Shown here: positions 1-5,452 of the stretch, in pieces
Layout: the number at the start of each line of letters is the position of its first letter
How positions within the stretch are numbered: position 1 is the stretch's first letter
Source of the DNA: GCA-002779465 sp964596535
GTDB taxonomy: Bacteria > Desulfobacterota > Desulfobacteria > Desulfobacterales > UBA2156
NCBI GenBank assembly: GCA_964596535.1
Contig: CAZQUR010000139.1
Location: 1 to 5,452 of the forward strand
Length of the DNA: 5,452 nucleotides
Reading direction: 5' to 3'
Translations under genes and position numbers: made by a program
Notes under the pieces: model-generated
Database searches by the model: none
What the model was told of the DNA's origin: nothing
The model's input: only the letters and a program-made list of their open reading frames with translations

Positions 1-1018
1 TACACATCTCGAAAAAGGGTGGAGGCACTCCTACGGACATGGGTTTTGCGGCATAATGGTATTTATCCAATATGGTGACGAATCCCTCCGTCAGACCGTA
101 AAGTTCATAAAAGCGTTCGGGCAGAACACGGTTGAGCCGTTCCTTGTGCTCCCTGAGCAAAGGCGCACCGAGAGAAAGGACCATCTCCAGGGATTGCAAC
201 CGCTCGTAAGTAAAACCGGGGGTATCCAGCAGGGCGATGATCTGGGAGGGGACCAGCATGACATGGGTGACACGTTCTTTTTCGATGGTGTCGATGTAGG
301 TTGCGGGATCGAATCGATCCAATAAAACATATGCGGCACCCAGGAAAACCGTGGGCATGAGGTCCACAAATGCGCCGTTGAAGACGATGGATCCGGCGTG
401 CAGGGTGACGCTTTCCGGGGTCATGCGAAAAGATCCGGCGAAGATCGTTCCATACATGGCCCGGATATAGTGGGTGTGGACGATCCCTTTGGGAAGTCCG
501 GTGGTGCCGCTGCTGTACATGATATTGAAAGGATCCGGATCTTCAACAAGAACACCCTCCGGCTCCCCATCTCCCGAGGCGGCTTTCAGGGCATGGTAAT
601 CCTGGTATTTCGCCGGAATCGGATCGTCCACCAATAAGTACCGGTCCTCGGAAACGGCTTTCAACTCGGATCGAATGTTGTCCAGGACAGGCACAAAGCT
701 CGGATGCGCCACAACGGCTGCCGCATCGGAATCCTGGAGAAGCGAGAGGAGGGTTTTTTCCATAAGCAGTGTGCTCAAAGGAACAACGACGGCGCCGGTT
801 TTTCCACAGGCCCAATACACTTCCAAAAGCTCCATGCAATTGGGAAGGATGGTGGCGATTTTATCTCCTTTTCGAATGCCCAGGGAAAGGAGTCCATCGG
901 CCAGCCGGTTGATGTTTCTGTTGAATTCCAGATAATTCAGCCGATGGTTTCCATAAACCGCCCCGAGATTATCCGGACGATATCGCGCATGCCGGGCAAA
1001 AAGACTTCCGATGTTCAC
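1..1018 (-). CDS. AMP-forming acyl-CoA ligase (acyl-CoA synthetase), C-terminus cut by window edge
   Basis: Member of the ANL adenylating superfamily, which activates a carboxylic acid with ATP to an acyl-AMP and passes it to CoA; expected in the cytoplasm. Reading the minus strand from GTG at 1018 gives 339 open codons without a stop up to the window edge. The ATP-binding A3 motif YSSGTTGLPKG is at residues 168-178, followed by HTH. The A5 motif YELYGLTEG is at 304-312. The N-terminal region (GDKIATILPN near 51-60, then a GAVVVPL strand near 75-81) also fits the family. The rest of the large domain, the hinge and the C-terminal lid with its catalytic Lys lie outside; by usual family length (500-550 residues) roughly a third is missing. 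GTG is chosen because AGGAGG lies 5 bases upstream, it is the only start codon before an in-frame TAA about 20 bases upstream, and the fold begins right after it. It follows dctM by 141 bases on the same strand, so it probably activates the imported acid. Acyl specificity cannot be read from this part. Confidence 0.93.
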   Translation of the reverse strand, partial: MNIGSLFARHARYRPDNLGAVYGNHRLNYLEFNRNINRLADGLLSLGIRKGDKIATILPNCMELLEVYWACGKTGAVVVPLSTLLMEKTLLSLLQDSDAAAVVAHPSFVPVLDNIRSELKAVSEDRYLLVDDPIPAKYQDYHALKAASGDGEPEGVLVEDPDPFNIMYSSGTTGLPKGIVHTHYIRAMYGTIFAGSFRMTPESVTLHAGSIVFNGAFVDLMPTVFLGAAYVLLDRFDPATYIDTIEKERVTHVMLVPSQIIALLDTPGFTYERLQSLEMVLSLGAPLLREHKERLNRVLPERFYELYGLTEGFVTILDKYHYAAKPMSVGVPPPFFEMC

Positions 1019-1023
1019 CGAAA

Positions 1024-1029
1024 CCTCCT
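1024..1029 (-). promoter_or_regulatory. Ribosome binding site fixing the GTG start of the acyl-CoA ligase
   Basis: The minus strand reads AGGAGG followed by 5 bases (TTTCG) and then GTG at 1018. No ATG is available in frame between the upstream stop codon and this GTG, so this site decides the start. Confidence 0.85.
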
Positions 1030-1118
1030 GAGTTGTTTACCGCTGTTTTGATCTGTCTTTGAGAATTTCTTCTTCAGAACGCCATATGTCCGGGCCGTTA
1101 AACCCCCTCAATTCTTCA

Positions 1119-1136
1119 TAACCACGACGATGGTTA
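1119..1136. repeat. Perfect 6-bp dyad with 6-base loop in the dctM-ligase gap
   Basis: TAACCA (1119-1124) and TGGTTA (1131-1136) are perfect inverted repeats around a 6-base loop; one further G-T pair could form at the base. On the coding strand it is not followed by a T run, so it does not look like an intrinsic terminator. It lies about 24 bases after the dctM stop. It could be a small mRNA hairpin or a protein site, or chance. The rest of the 141-base gap shows no gene; only the ligase ribosome binding site is clear there. Confidence 0.3.
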
Positions 1137-1159
1137 CGCAAATCCACCCGACTCTTTTG

Positions 1160-2545
1160 TCAGCGATAGGCGACGGCCGGGAGCCAGGTGACCAACTGGG
1201 GCCAGGTGGCGATGATCGCCATACCGATGACTTGAAGGATGATGAAAGGGATGACGCCTTTGTAAATATCCGCCAGCTTGATCTCCGGCGGACAGATTCC
1301 TTTGAGATAGAAAAGAGAAAATCCCACGGGCGGCGACAGAAAGGAGGTCTGAAGGGTAACGGCAACCAGAATGGCGAACCAGACCAGGCTCGGATTGCTG
1401 ACGACGCCGTATCCGTCGATTTCAAGCCCCAGGTTTTTTACGACGGGCGCCACCAATGGCAAAATGATCAAAGTGATTTCAATCCAGTCCAAAAAGAAGC
1501 CGAGCAGAAAGACGCAAAACAGGATAAAGACCATGATTCCAACCGGACCGAAAGGAAGCGACATGAGAATTTTCTCGATGAATTCATCTCCTCCCAGGCT
1601 TCGAAGCACCAGCGCAAAGGCGGTGGCCCCCACCAGAATTCCGTAGATATACGCCGTGGTGTTGAAACAGGAGCGGGTCACTTCCTTGAAAACCTGCCAT
1701 GTCAGCTTCTTGTTCACGGCAGCCAATATGATGGCCCCCAACGCACCGACACCGCTGGCCTCGGTGGGGGTTGTGATGCCTCCGAATATGGAACCGAGTA
1801 CGGCCAGAATCAGGCAGGCGGCGGGGAGAATGTCCCTGAGGACATCCCAGAGCAATCGCCAGTTGAAGGGTTTCCGGTTCGGGTCCAGGGGAAGCGATTT
1901 GGGTTTGAGCAGTCCGAGGAGAAAAATATAAAAAATATACAAAAAGCCTAGGATCAGACCCGGAAAAACCGCCCCCATAAAGAGATCACCGACGGACAGT
2001 GCCAGTTGATCCGCCATGATCACCAGCATGATGCTCGGCGGGATCAGGATCCCGAGCGTCCCCGCGCCGGCCACGGTGCCGACGGCCAGCGTTTTCGAAT
2101 ACCCCTGGTCCATCATGGCGGGGATGGTAAGCAATCCCAACATCACCACGGAGGCGCCCACAATGCCGGTGGATGCGGCCAAAATGATGCCGATAATGCA
2201 GACCGTCACTGCCAGGCCGCCGTGTACGATTCCAAAGAGATTTTGCATGGATCGCATCATGCGTTCGGCGATCCCGGAGCGATCCAGCATTAATCCCATG
2301 TAGATGAACATGGGCAGTGCCACCAGGACCCAGTTGTACATGAGTTGGTAGACCCGGTTGACGGTCATGCTGTAGACGGTGAAGTCCATGCCGGTGAAAC
2401 CGCCGAGCCAGGCATCGGCGGCCATTCCCACTCCCGTAAACAAAACCGCGGTTCCCCCGAGAACCCAGGCAATGGGAAAGCCGGTAAATAGCAGTCCGAT
2501 GAAGGTGGCGAACATGGAAACGACGAGGATATCATTGATTTCCAT
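1160..2545 (-). CDS. dctM: TRAP transporter large permease subunit (DctM family)
   Basis: Large membrane subunit of a tripartite ATP-independent periplasmic (TRAP) transporter, which carries the substrate across the inner membrane coupled to the Na+ gradient. The 461-residue product is hydrophobic almost throughout, with about 12 or more membrane segments. Family landmarks in order: LPMFIYMG at 77-84; ASTGIVGASVVMLG at 124-137; LGILIPPSIMLVIMADQ at 164-180; the GGITTPTEASGVGALGA loop at 255-271; FFLDWIEITLIILP at 350-363; SPPVGFSLFYLKG at 404-416. A polar insert near 213-230 (KPKSLPLDPNRKP) makes it slightly longer than the common 425-440 residues; similar inserts occur in the branch that includes chloroaromatic and mannitol-type annotations. 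The ATG is 3 bases after the dctQ stop, with GAGGAG 10 bases upstream inside the end of dctQ, so the two are probably translationally coupled. It ends in TGA. The sequence does not reveal the substrate. Confidence 0.96.
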   Translation of the reverse strand: MEINDILVVSMFATFIGLLFTGFPIAWVLGGTAVLFTGVGMAADAWLGGFTGMDFTVYSMTVNRVYQLMYNWVLVALPMFIYMGLMLDRSGIAERMMRSMQNLFGIVHGGLAVTVCIIGIILAASTGIVGASVVMLGLLTIPAMMDQGYSKTLAVGTVAGAGTLGILIPPSIMLVIMADQLALSVGDLFMGAVFPGLILGFLYIFYIFLLGLLKPKSLPLDPNRKPFNWRLLWDVLRDILPAACLILAVLGSIFGGITTPTEASGVGALGAIILAAVNKKLTWQVFKEVTRSCFNTTAYIYGILVGATAFALVLRSLGGDEFIEKILMSLPFGPVGIMVFILFCVFLLGFFLDWIEITLIILPLVAPVVKNLGLEIDGYGVVSNPSLVWFAILVAVTLQTSFLSPPVGFSLFYLKGICPPEIKLADIYKGVIPFIILQVIGMAIIATWPQLVTWLPAVAYR

Positions 2546-2548
2546 GGG

Positions 2549-3070
2549 TTACATGCTCCTCAAGGCGGCAACGGTCCTCACGAGACGGGACAGGGTCGCC
2601 AGGACAACCATAGCGAAAGCGATGGGAATCACCGCCTTAATCGCCCATCGGCAGCACAATCCCAAAGGGGCCACGGAACGTTCCCCCAGCCGCCAGGCCT
2701 CATGGACAAAATCGAGGCTCTGGTAGGAGATCAATCCGGCAAAAGGGATCAGCAGAAAGACCATCCCAAAAATATCCAGCCTTGCCTTCCATTTTTTCGA
2801 AAGCCTTTCATAAATCAGGTCCATACCCACATGGGAGTTCGTCATCACCGCATAGGACAACCCGAACATGAACGCCACAGCGTAAAAATGCCACTGGAGT
2901 TCTTCCAGCAAAACGAGTCCGTGACCGAATCCGTACCGCAGGATAACCTGAAGAATAATGAAAAAGATGACAAGGCAATTGGCCCACATGAGGACATGCC
3001 CGATCCGCCTGATCACCGCATCCACGGTATCGGAAAAAACGTTGGAAGGTTGTGTTCCATTGTTGTTCAT
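2549..3070 (-). CDS. dctQ: TRAP transporter small permease subunit (DctQ family)
   Basis: Small membrane subunit of the TRAP transporter; it packs against DctM and supports docking of the binding protein. The 173 residues fit the family size, with four predicted membrane helices near 24-45, 56-78, 98-117 and 144-168. Landmarks: VILRY at 42-46; EELQWHFYAVAFMFG at 56-70 with the paired acidic residues and Trp; HVGMDL at 80-85, matching the HVxxDL motif; and GERSVAPLG...RWAIKAVIPIAF at 129-152, typical of the carboxylate/chloroaromatic-type small subunits. The first ~20 residues are polar and should be cytoplasmic. The ATG at 3070 has GGAGG 6 bases upstream. It is separated from dctP by 134 bases that contain a terminator-like hairpin, and from dctM by 3 bases, so Q and M form a tight pair. 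Confidence 0.95.
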   Translation of the reverse strand: MNNNGTQPSNVFSDTVDAVIRRIGHVLMWANCLVIFFIILQVILRYGFGHGLVLLEELQWHFYAVAFMFGLSYAVMTNSHVGMDLIYERLSKKWKARLDIFGMVFLLIPFAGLISYQSLDFVHEAWRLGERSVAPLGLCCRWAIKAVIPIAFAMVVLATLSRLVRTVAALRSM

Positions 3071-3125
3071 GATTCGCCTCCCGCCGCCGGCAAGAAAACC
3101 TAACGCATCGAAATCGTTTTTTCAC

Positions 3126-3183
3126 AAAAATAGAAAGGGGGATGCGGGCGGTCCCTATAATGGCGGCGTCGCGCCGCATCCCC
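3126..3183 (-). terminator. Terminator-like hairpin (likely partial terminator) between dctP and dctQ, with a competing hairpin
   Basis: On the transcribed strand GGGGATGCGG (3183-3174) pairs perfectly over 10 bp with CCGCATCCCC (3147-3138), leaving a 26-base loop. It is followed by a T-rich tail, CTTTCTATTTTT (3137-3126). It starts 21 bases after the dctP stop. A second perfect hairpin, GCGGCG-CGA-CGCCGC (3177-3163), reuses four bases of the first arm, so the two cannot form fully together. Because dctQM must still be transcribed, this probably acts as a partial terminator or as a 3' stabiliser of dctP mRNA, giving more binding protein than permease. The long loop and interrupted T run lower certainty for complete termination. 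Confidence 0.6.
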
Positions 3184-3204
3184 GGTTATCTTATGGAGAT
3201 GGCG

Positions 3205-4305
3205 CTAGTAGAGATCCGATGCTTTGGGCTTGGGACGCGGCAGAAATGCGTAGTCCTTCCAGATCTTGTATTCCTTGCGGAAATTTTGGAGGTCTTCCCA
3301 AACCTTTTTGAAGAAGGGATCTTTGGCGGCGTTTTCTTCAGCCACCTCGTTCCAGGCCTTCTCGATGGCTTCCAGGACCTCGTCATCCCAGTACTTGAGA
3401 GTTACCCCGTGATTCTTTACGTTTTCATGCAATACGGGTGCCTGGATGGATTCCGTCCATGCCATGGTATTGTACGTACTGGCCATGCACAAGGTTTCAA
3501 GGAGCATTTTCTGGCGTTCACTCATGCTGTTCCAGACGTCTTTGTTGACGATGAGCTCAAACAGGGTGGCCTGCTGGTGCCAGCCAGGGAAGTAATTAAA
3601 TTTGGCCACTTTGTAAAATCCCAGCTTGGAATCGATGGCCGGCATGGAAAATTCGGCGCCTTCAATGGCTTTTTTCTCCAGTGCCGGAAAAATCTCCCCA
3701 CCCGGGATAAGGGTGACGGAAGCCCCCAGTTTTTGCAGCGTTTTCCCGCCCAACCCGAAGAATCGGATCGGCAACCCCTTATAGTCTGCCACGGATTTGA
3801 TTTCCTTGACGTACCATCCCGATGTTTCGGGGGGGAGTACGCCGCACAGAAAGGTTTTTACGTTCATGCCGTTGCTGTCATACATTTCCTGCCAGAGTTT
3901 CATGCCGTTGCCGTAATGGATCCAGGCCATATACTCGGTGGCTTCCGGGCCGAAGGGGACGGCGGTAAAAAAGTCGGCTGCCGGAAATTTACCGGACCAG
4001 TATCCTGAAACGCCGTAAAAGGCGTTGACTTTCCCGGCGTGGACCGCATCGAGTCCTTCAAAGGCCGGGATGAGTTCGCCTGGCTCATAGACCTTGATTT
4101 TCATGGTCCCGCCGCTCAACATCTCGATGCGCTCCGACATCCAGATGATAGTGGTACCGAGTCCTGGGAGTTTTGAGGGGTAAGCCATGGGAACTTTCAA
4201 CAGGATCTTTTTTTCCTTTTCCGCCGCCAGGACTTGACCCGTGAAAGTGAATCCCAGCAGGCCGATCACGAAAAAACATAACGAAAACAGAGCGATTTTC
4301 TTCAT
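3205..4305 (-). CDS. dctP: TRAP transporter periplasmic solute-binding protein (DctP family, TakP/FcbT1-like branch)
   Basis: Periplasmic receptor of the TRAP system; it captures the substrate and delivers it to DctQM. The 366-residue product begins with a clear signal peptide: MKK, a hydrophobic core to about residue 22, then VLA-A, with cleavage after A27 or A28. The core signature DYKGLPIRFFGLGGKTLQKL (174-193) carries the family Arg at 181, which normally pairs with the substrate carboxylate. It is followed by PGGEIFPALE (201-210), AIEGAEF (213-219) and FNYFPGWHQ (236-244). The GLGGK, PGGEI and PGWH elements and the Trp/Lys-rich C-terminal helix resemble, from memory, the branch with the 2-oxoacid binder TakP and the chlorobenzoate binder FcbT1 rather than the C4-dicarboxylate or sialic-acid binders. 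A monocarboxylate is therefore likely, but the exact ligand is open. F219 occupies a place where I recall Trp in that branch. The ATG has AGGAGG 6 bases upstream. The gene lies 79 bases after the SDR. Confidence 0.95.
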   Translation of the reverse strand: MKKIALFSLCFFVIGLLGFTFTGQVLAAEKEKKILLKVPMAYPSKLPGLGTTIIWMSERIEMLSGGTMKIKVYEPGELIPAFEGLDAVHAGKVNAFYGVSGYWSGKFPAADFFTAVPFGPEATEYMAWIHYGNGMKLWQEMYDSNGMNVKTFLCGVLPPETSGWYVKEIKSVADYKGLPIRFFGLGGKTLQKLGASVTLIPGGEIFPALEKKAIEGAEFSMPAIDSKLGFYKVAKFNYFPGWHQQATLFELIVNKDVWNSMSERQKMLLETLCMASTYNTMAWTESIQAPVLHENVKNHGVTLKYWDDEVLEAIEKAWNEVAEENAAKDPFFKKVWEDLQNFRKEYKIWKDYAFLPRPKPKASDLY

Positions 4306-4361
4306 TTTAATCCTCCTTTTTTAAATAGTTGGTGCCATGTGGTGAAAAAATATCGGCGGCA

Positions 4362-4374
4362 GATCACCTCCTTT
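4362..4374 (-). promoter_or_regulatory. Orphan extended Shine-Dalgarno sequence between the SDR gene and dctP
   Basis: The minus strand reads AAAGGAGGTGATC, which is complementary over 13 bases to the conserved 3' end of bacterial 16S rRNA (GATCACCTCCTTT). No ATG follows at a usable distance: the next one is 28 bases past the AGGAGG core and opens only a 5-codon frame. dctP has its own AGGAGG (4312-4317) 6 bases before its start. The site is thus not needed as a normal ribosome binding site; it could be a ribosome standby or pausing site in the dctP leader, or a relic. Its match to the rRNA end is seen; any function is inference. Confidence 0.45.
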
Positions 4375-4384
4375 AATTTGAGTT

Positions 4385-5224
4385 TCAGTAGGTCAGAACG
4401 GTTCCTCCATCGAACAACAGGTCGCCCCCCACCAGGTACCGGGCGTACTTGGAGAAGCCGAAGATGAAAAGGTTGGCCACATCCACAGGCGCCATCATCT
4501 CCTTGACCCTGGACCGTCCCATCATCACGTCTCGGACGACTTCATCTTCTGATATCTTCAATTGCCGGGCCTGGATCGGCAACTGGTTGAGAACAAGGGG
4601 CGTCTTCACAAAACCAGTGCTCACGGTGAAGGAACGGATTTGGCCGTTCCCTTCGGCCGAGATGGATTGGCTCAGGGCGCGCAACCCGAACTTGGTGATA
4701 TTGTACACCGGTTTGTTTCGGGTGCATATGTGGGCGTGGATGGAGGCCATATTCCCGATCACCCCCTCGCCGTCAGGGGATTTTTTCATCAACGAAATGA
4801 CCTTTTTCGAAAGCAAAAACGGGGCGCGAAGCATGAGCCGGTGCATCCGGTCATACATTTCCATAGGAAAATCCTCAATGGCGTTGATGTGCTGCATCCC
4901 CGCAATATTGGCCAAAAAGCGGACCGTGCCCAATTTCGCGGCTTCCGAAACGGCCCGGGACAATTCTTGATCCCGGGTGAGATCGGTGGGGATAAAGATC
5001 ACCTGGCCGCCCATGTTCCGGGCGATGCGTTGTGTCTTGTCACCTTCCTTTTTGTTGATATCGAGACCCACGACCATGAGACCGTTGACGGCGGCGGCTA
5101 CGGCCGTGGCGCGGCCGATGCCGGTTCCGGATCCGGTGACAATGCAGACGTTGGCGGAATTGTAGTCATCGTCGTGAAGAATGAGAATGTCGTTTTTTGC
5201 GATTTCGGGTTCGCGGATTTCCAC
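4385..5224 (-). CDS. Short-chain dehydrogenase/reductase, D-3-hydroxybutyrate dehydrogenase-like
   Basis: Classical SDR: NAD(P)-dependent, cytoplasmic, expected to interconvert a hydroxy acid and a keto acid. Numbering from the GTG start (279 residues): nucleotide-binding TGSGTGIG at 30-37; Asp55 ending the second strand (GLDIN), which favours NAD; Asp81; NIAG at 106-109; Ser161, Tyr174 and Lys178 as the catalytic Ser-YxxxK set; DGG at 272-274. Similarity to 3-hydroxybutyrate dehydrogenase is clear in GMQHINAIEDFP (109-120), in PLVLNQLPIQA (209-219) and in the SEDEVVRDV stretch. The carboxylate-binding Gln, His, Lys and Gln known in Pseudomonas enzymes match Q111, H163, K171 and Q214. Differences: the catalytic Asn is Met131, the PG after strand 6 is TG (203-204), and the C-terminal active-site Trp is Thr275. 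Start: GTG at 5224 has AGGAG 8 bases upstream; a longer frame opens at TTG 5278 directly after TAA but has no ribosome binding site and would add 18 residues. First gene of the visible cluster. Confidence 0.93.
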   Translation of the reverse strand: MEIREPEIAKNDILILHDDDYNSANVCIVTGSGTGIGRATAVAAAVNGLMVVGLDINKKEGDKTQRIARNMGGQVIFIPTDLTRDQELSRAVSEAAKLGTVRFLANIAGMQHINAIEDFPMEMYDRMHRLMLRAPFLLSKKVISLMKKSPDGEGVIGNMASIHAHICTRNKPVYNITKFGLRALSQSISAEGNGQIRSFTVSTGFVKTPLVLNQLPIQARQLKISEDEVVRDVMMGRSRVKEMMAPVDVANLFIFGFSKYARYLVGGDLLFDGGTVLTY

Positions 5225-5232
5225 GGGCAAAG

Positions 5233-5237
5233 CTCCT
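5233..5237 (-). promoter_or_regulatory. Ribosome binding site supporting the GTG start of the SDR gene
   Basis: AGGAG on the minus strand lies 8 bases before GTG (5224-5222). The competing upstream start, TTG at 5278, has no purine-rich site before it, so this element favours the shorter protein. Confidence 0.65.
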
Positions 5238-5285
5238 GTCGGAAGGGGATTCGGGTCCTCTCGGAAAAAAGACTGCAATTATCGG

Positions 5286-5300
5286 ACCAAAAACGTGCCA
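5286..5300 (-). promoter_or_regulatory. Possible sigma-54 (-24/-12) promoter for the operon
   Basis: The minus strand reads TGGCACG, a full match to the -24 element, then TTTTT, then GGT. Measured from the GG of TGGCAC, ten bases separate it from GT, where the consensus -12 dinucleotide is GC. The -24 half is therefore perfect and the -12 half is weak. If used, transcription would begin near 5275, giving an untranslated leader of about 50 bases before GTG 5224 and excluding the TTG at 5278. No convincing sigma-70 pair was seen in the same gap: TTGTGT, 17 bases, TAGAAA is a poor match. Confidence 0.35.
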
Positions 5301-5375
5301 TTGATTTCTAGAAGGCGGACCGCAACGACACAATTCCGGACCCGGCACCCCGGCCCACCTTAACCCGGCGGTCAG

Positions 5376-5410
5376 AAAAAGGATTTCTTTGCGCCTTGTC
5401 GCGAAAATCC
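5376..5410 (-). terminator. Candidate intrinsic terminator of the gene upstream of the SDR
   Basis: On the minus strand GGATTT (5410-5405) and AAATCC (5386-5381) are perfect inverted repeats, with a possible further GCG/CGC pairing inside, and are followed directly by TTTTT (5380-5376). The stem is short and AT-rich at its base, so it is moderate at best. Three minus-strand frames enter from the window edge and stop at about 5433, 5419 and 5372; the first two would end just before this hairpin, as expected for the tail of a preceding gene. I cannot identify that gene from so few codons. Confidence 0.4.
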
Positions 5411-5452
5411 ATTGTCGTTCAAAGGGATTTTTTCATTTTTCGGGTGGACAAC

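Noticed and set aside
1130..1951. Long open frame on the plus strand (273 codons), with others at 3142-4008 and 4562-5311.
   Set aside because: All lie antisense to well-supported genes, have low-complexity polar compositions without recognisable motifs, and lack convincing ribosome binding sites.
4276..4278. Cys10 in the dctP signal peptide as a lipoprotein attachment site.
   Set aside because: It sits inside the hydrophobic core with Phe after it and no proper lipobox spacing; a standard signal peptidase I site (VLA-A, 25-28) follows.
4332..4337. A second TGGCAC on the minus strand, ahead of dctP, as another sigma-54 -24 element.
   Set aside because: No -12 GC is present at the required spacing, and the implied start would fall in or after the dctP ribosome binding site.
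4302..4367. A 21-codon frame starting at GTG 4367 whose TGA overlaps the dctP ATG (ATGA), a possible leader peptide coupled to dctP.
   Set aside because: The GTG is itself part of the orphan AGGAGGTG sequence, so that sequence cannot serve as its ribosome binding site, and nothing else upstream does. Overlap with the dctP start could be chance.
4362..4374. On the plus strand this reads like the 3' end of a 16S rRNA gene (GATCACCTCCTTT).
   Set aside because: The match covers only the last 13 bases; flanking bases do not continue as 16S rRNA or as a spacer, and the site sits in a short gap between two minus-strand genes.
5372..5452. Minus-strand frame open from the window edge to TGA at 5374-5372 as the C-terminus of an upstream gene.
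   Set aside because: Only 26 codons are visible without a recognisable motif, the two other frames also end nearby, and a terminator-like hairpin lies inside this frame, so no coding call is supported.

Overview
This window reads as one catabolic gene cluster transcribed entirely from the minus strand, so its gene order runs from high to low coordinates. In transcription order it holds: a short-chain dehydrogenase related to D-3-hydroxybutyrate dehydrogenase (about 4385-5224); the three parts of a TRAP-type uptake system, namely a periplasmic solute-binding protein (3205-4305), a small membrane subunit (2549-3070) and a large membrane subunit (1160-2545); and the N-terminal two thirds of an AMP-forming acyl-CoA ligase (1-1018, cut by the window edge). 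I see no mobile element, CRISPR array, tRNA or rRNA.

The window suggests a Gram-negative bacterium. It has an exported periplasmic binding protein, TRAP permeases, strong AGGAGG-type ribosome binding sites, and roughly balanced to slightly high GC by eye. The mix of a TRAP carboxylate importer with an SDR and a CoA ligase, plus a possible sigma-54 promoter, would suit a Desulfobacterota-like degrader of organic acids. That placement is inference only; nothing here fixes the taxon.

Working model (inference): the TRAP system imports an organic acid using the Na+ gradient. The binding protein resembles the 2-oxoacid / aromatic-carboxylate-binding branch (TakP/FcbT1-like). The SDR interconverts a hydroxy and a keto form of the acid, and the ligase activates the acid as its CoA thioester. 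The SDR keeps several residues that hold the carboxylate in 3-hydroxybutyrate dehydrogenase but lacks the usual catalytic Asn, so its substrate is unlikely to be plain 3-hydroxybutyrate.

The gaps hold most of the unexplained signal. Upstream of the SDR there is a terminator-like hairpin for a preceding gene (5376-5410) and a partial sigma-54 promoter match (5286-5300). Between SDR and dctP sits an orphan 13-base sequence fully complementary to the usual 3' end of 16S rRNA (4362-4374). Between dctP and dctQ lies a terminator-like hairpin with a mutually exclusive smaller hairpin (3126-3183), a plausible device for making more binding protein than permease. The dctM-ligase gap (1019-1159) contains a small perfect dyad. 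I find no wholly new system; this looks like an ordinary transport and activation operon with a few features worth checking.
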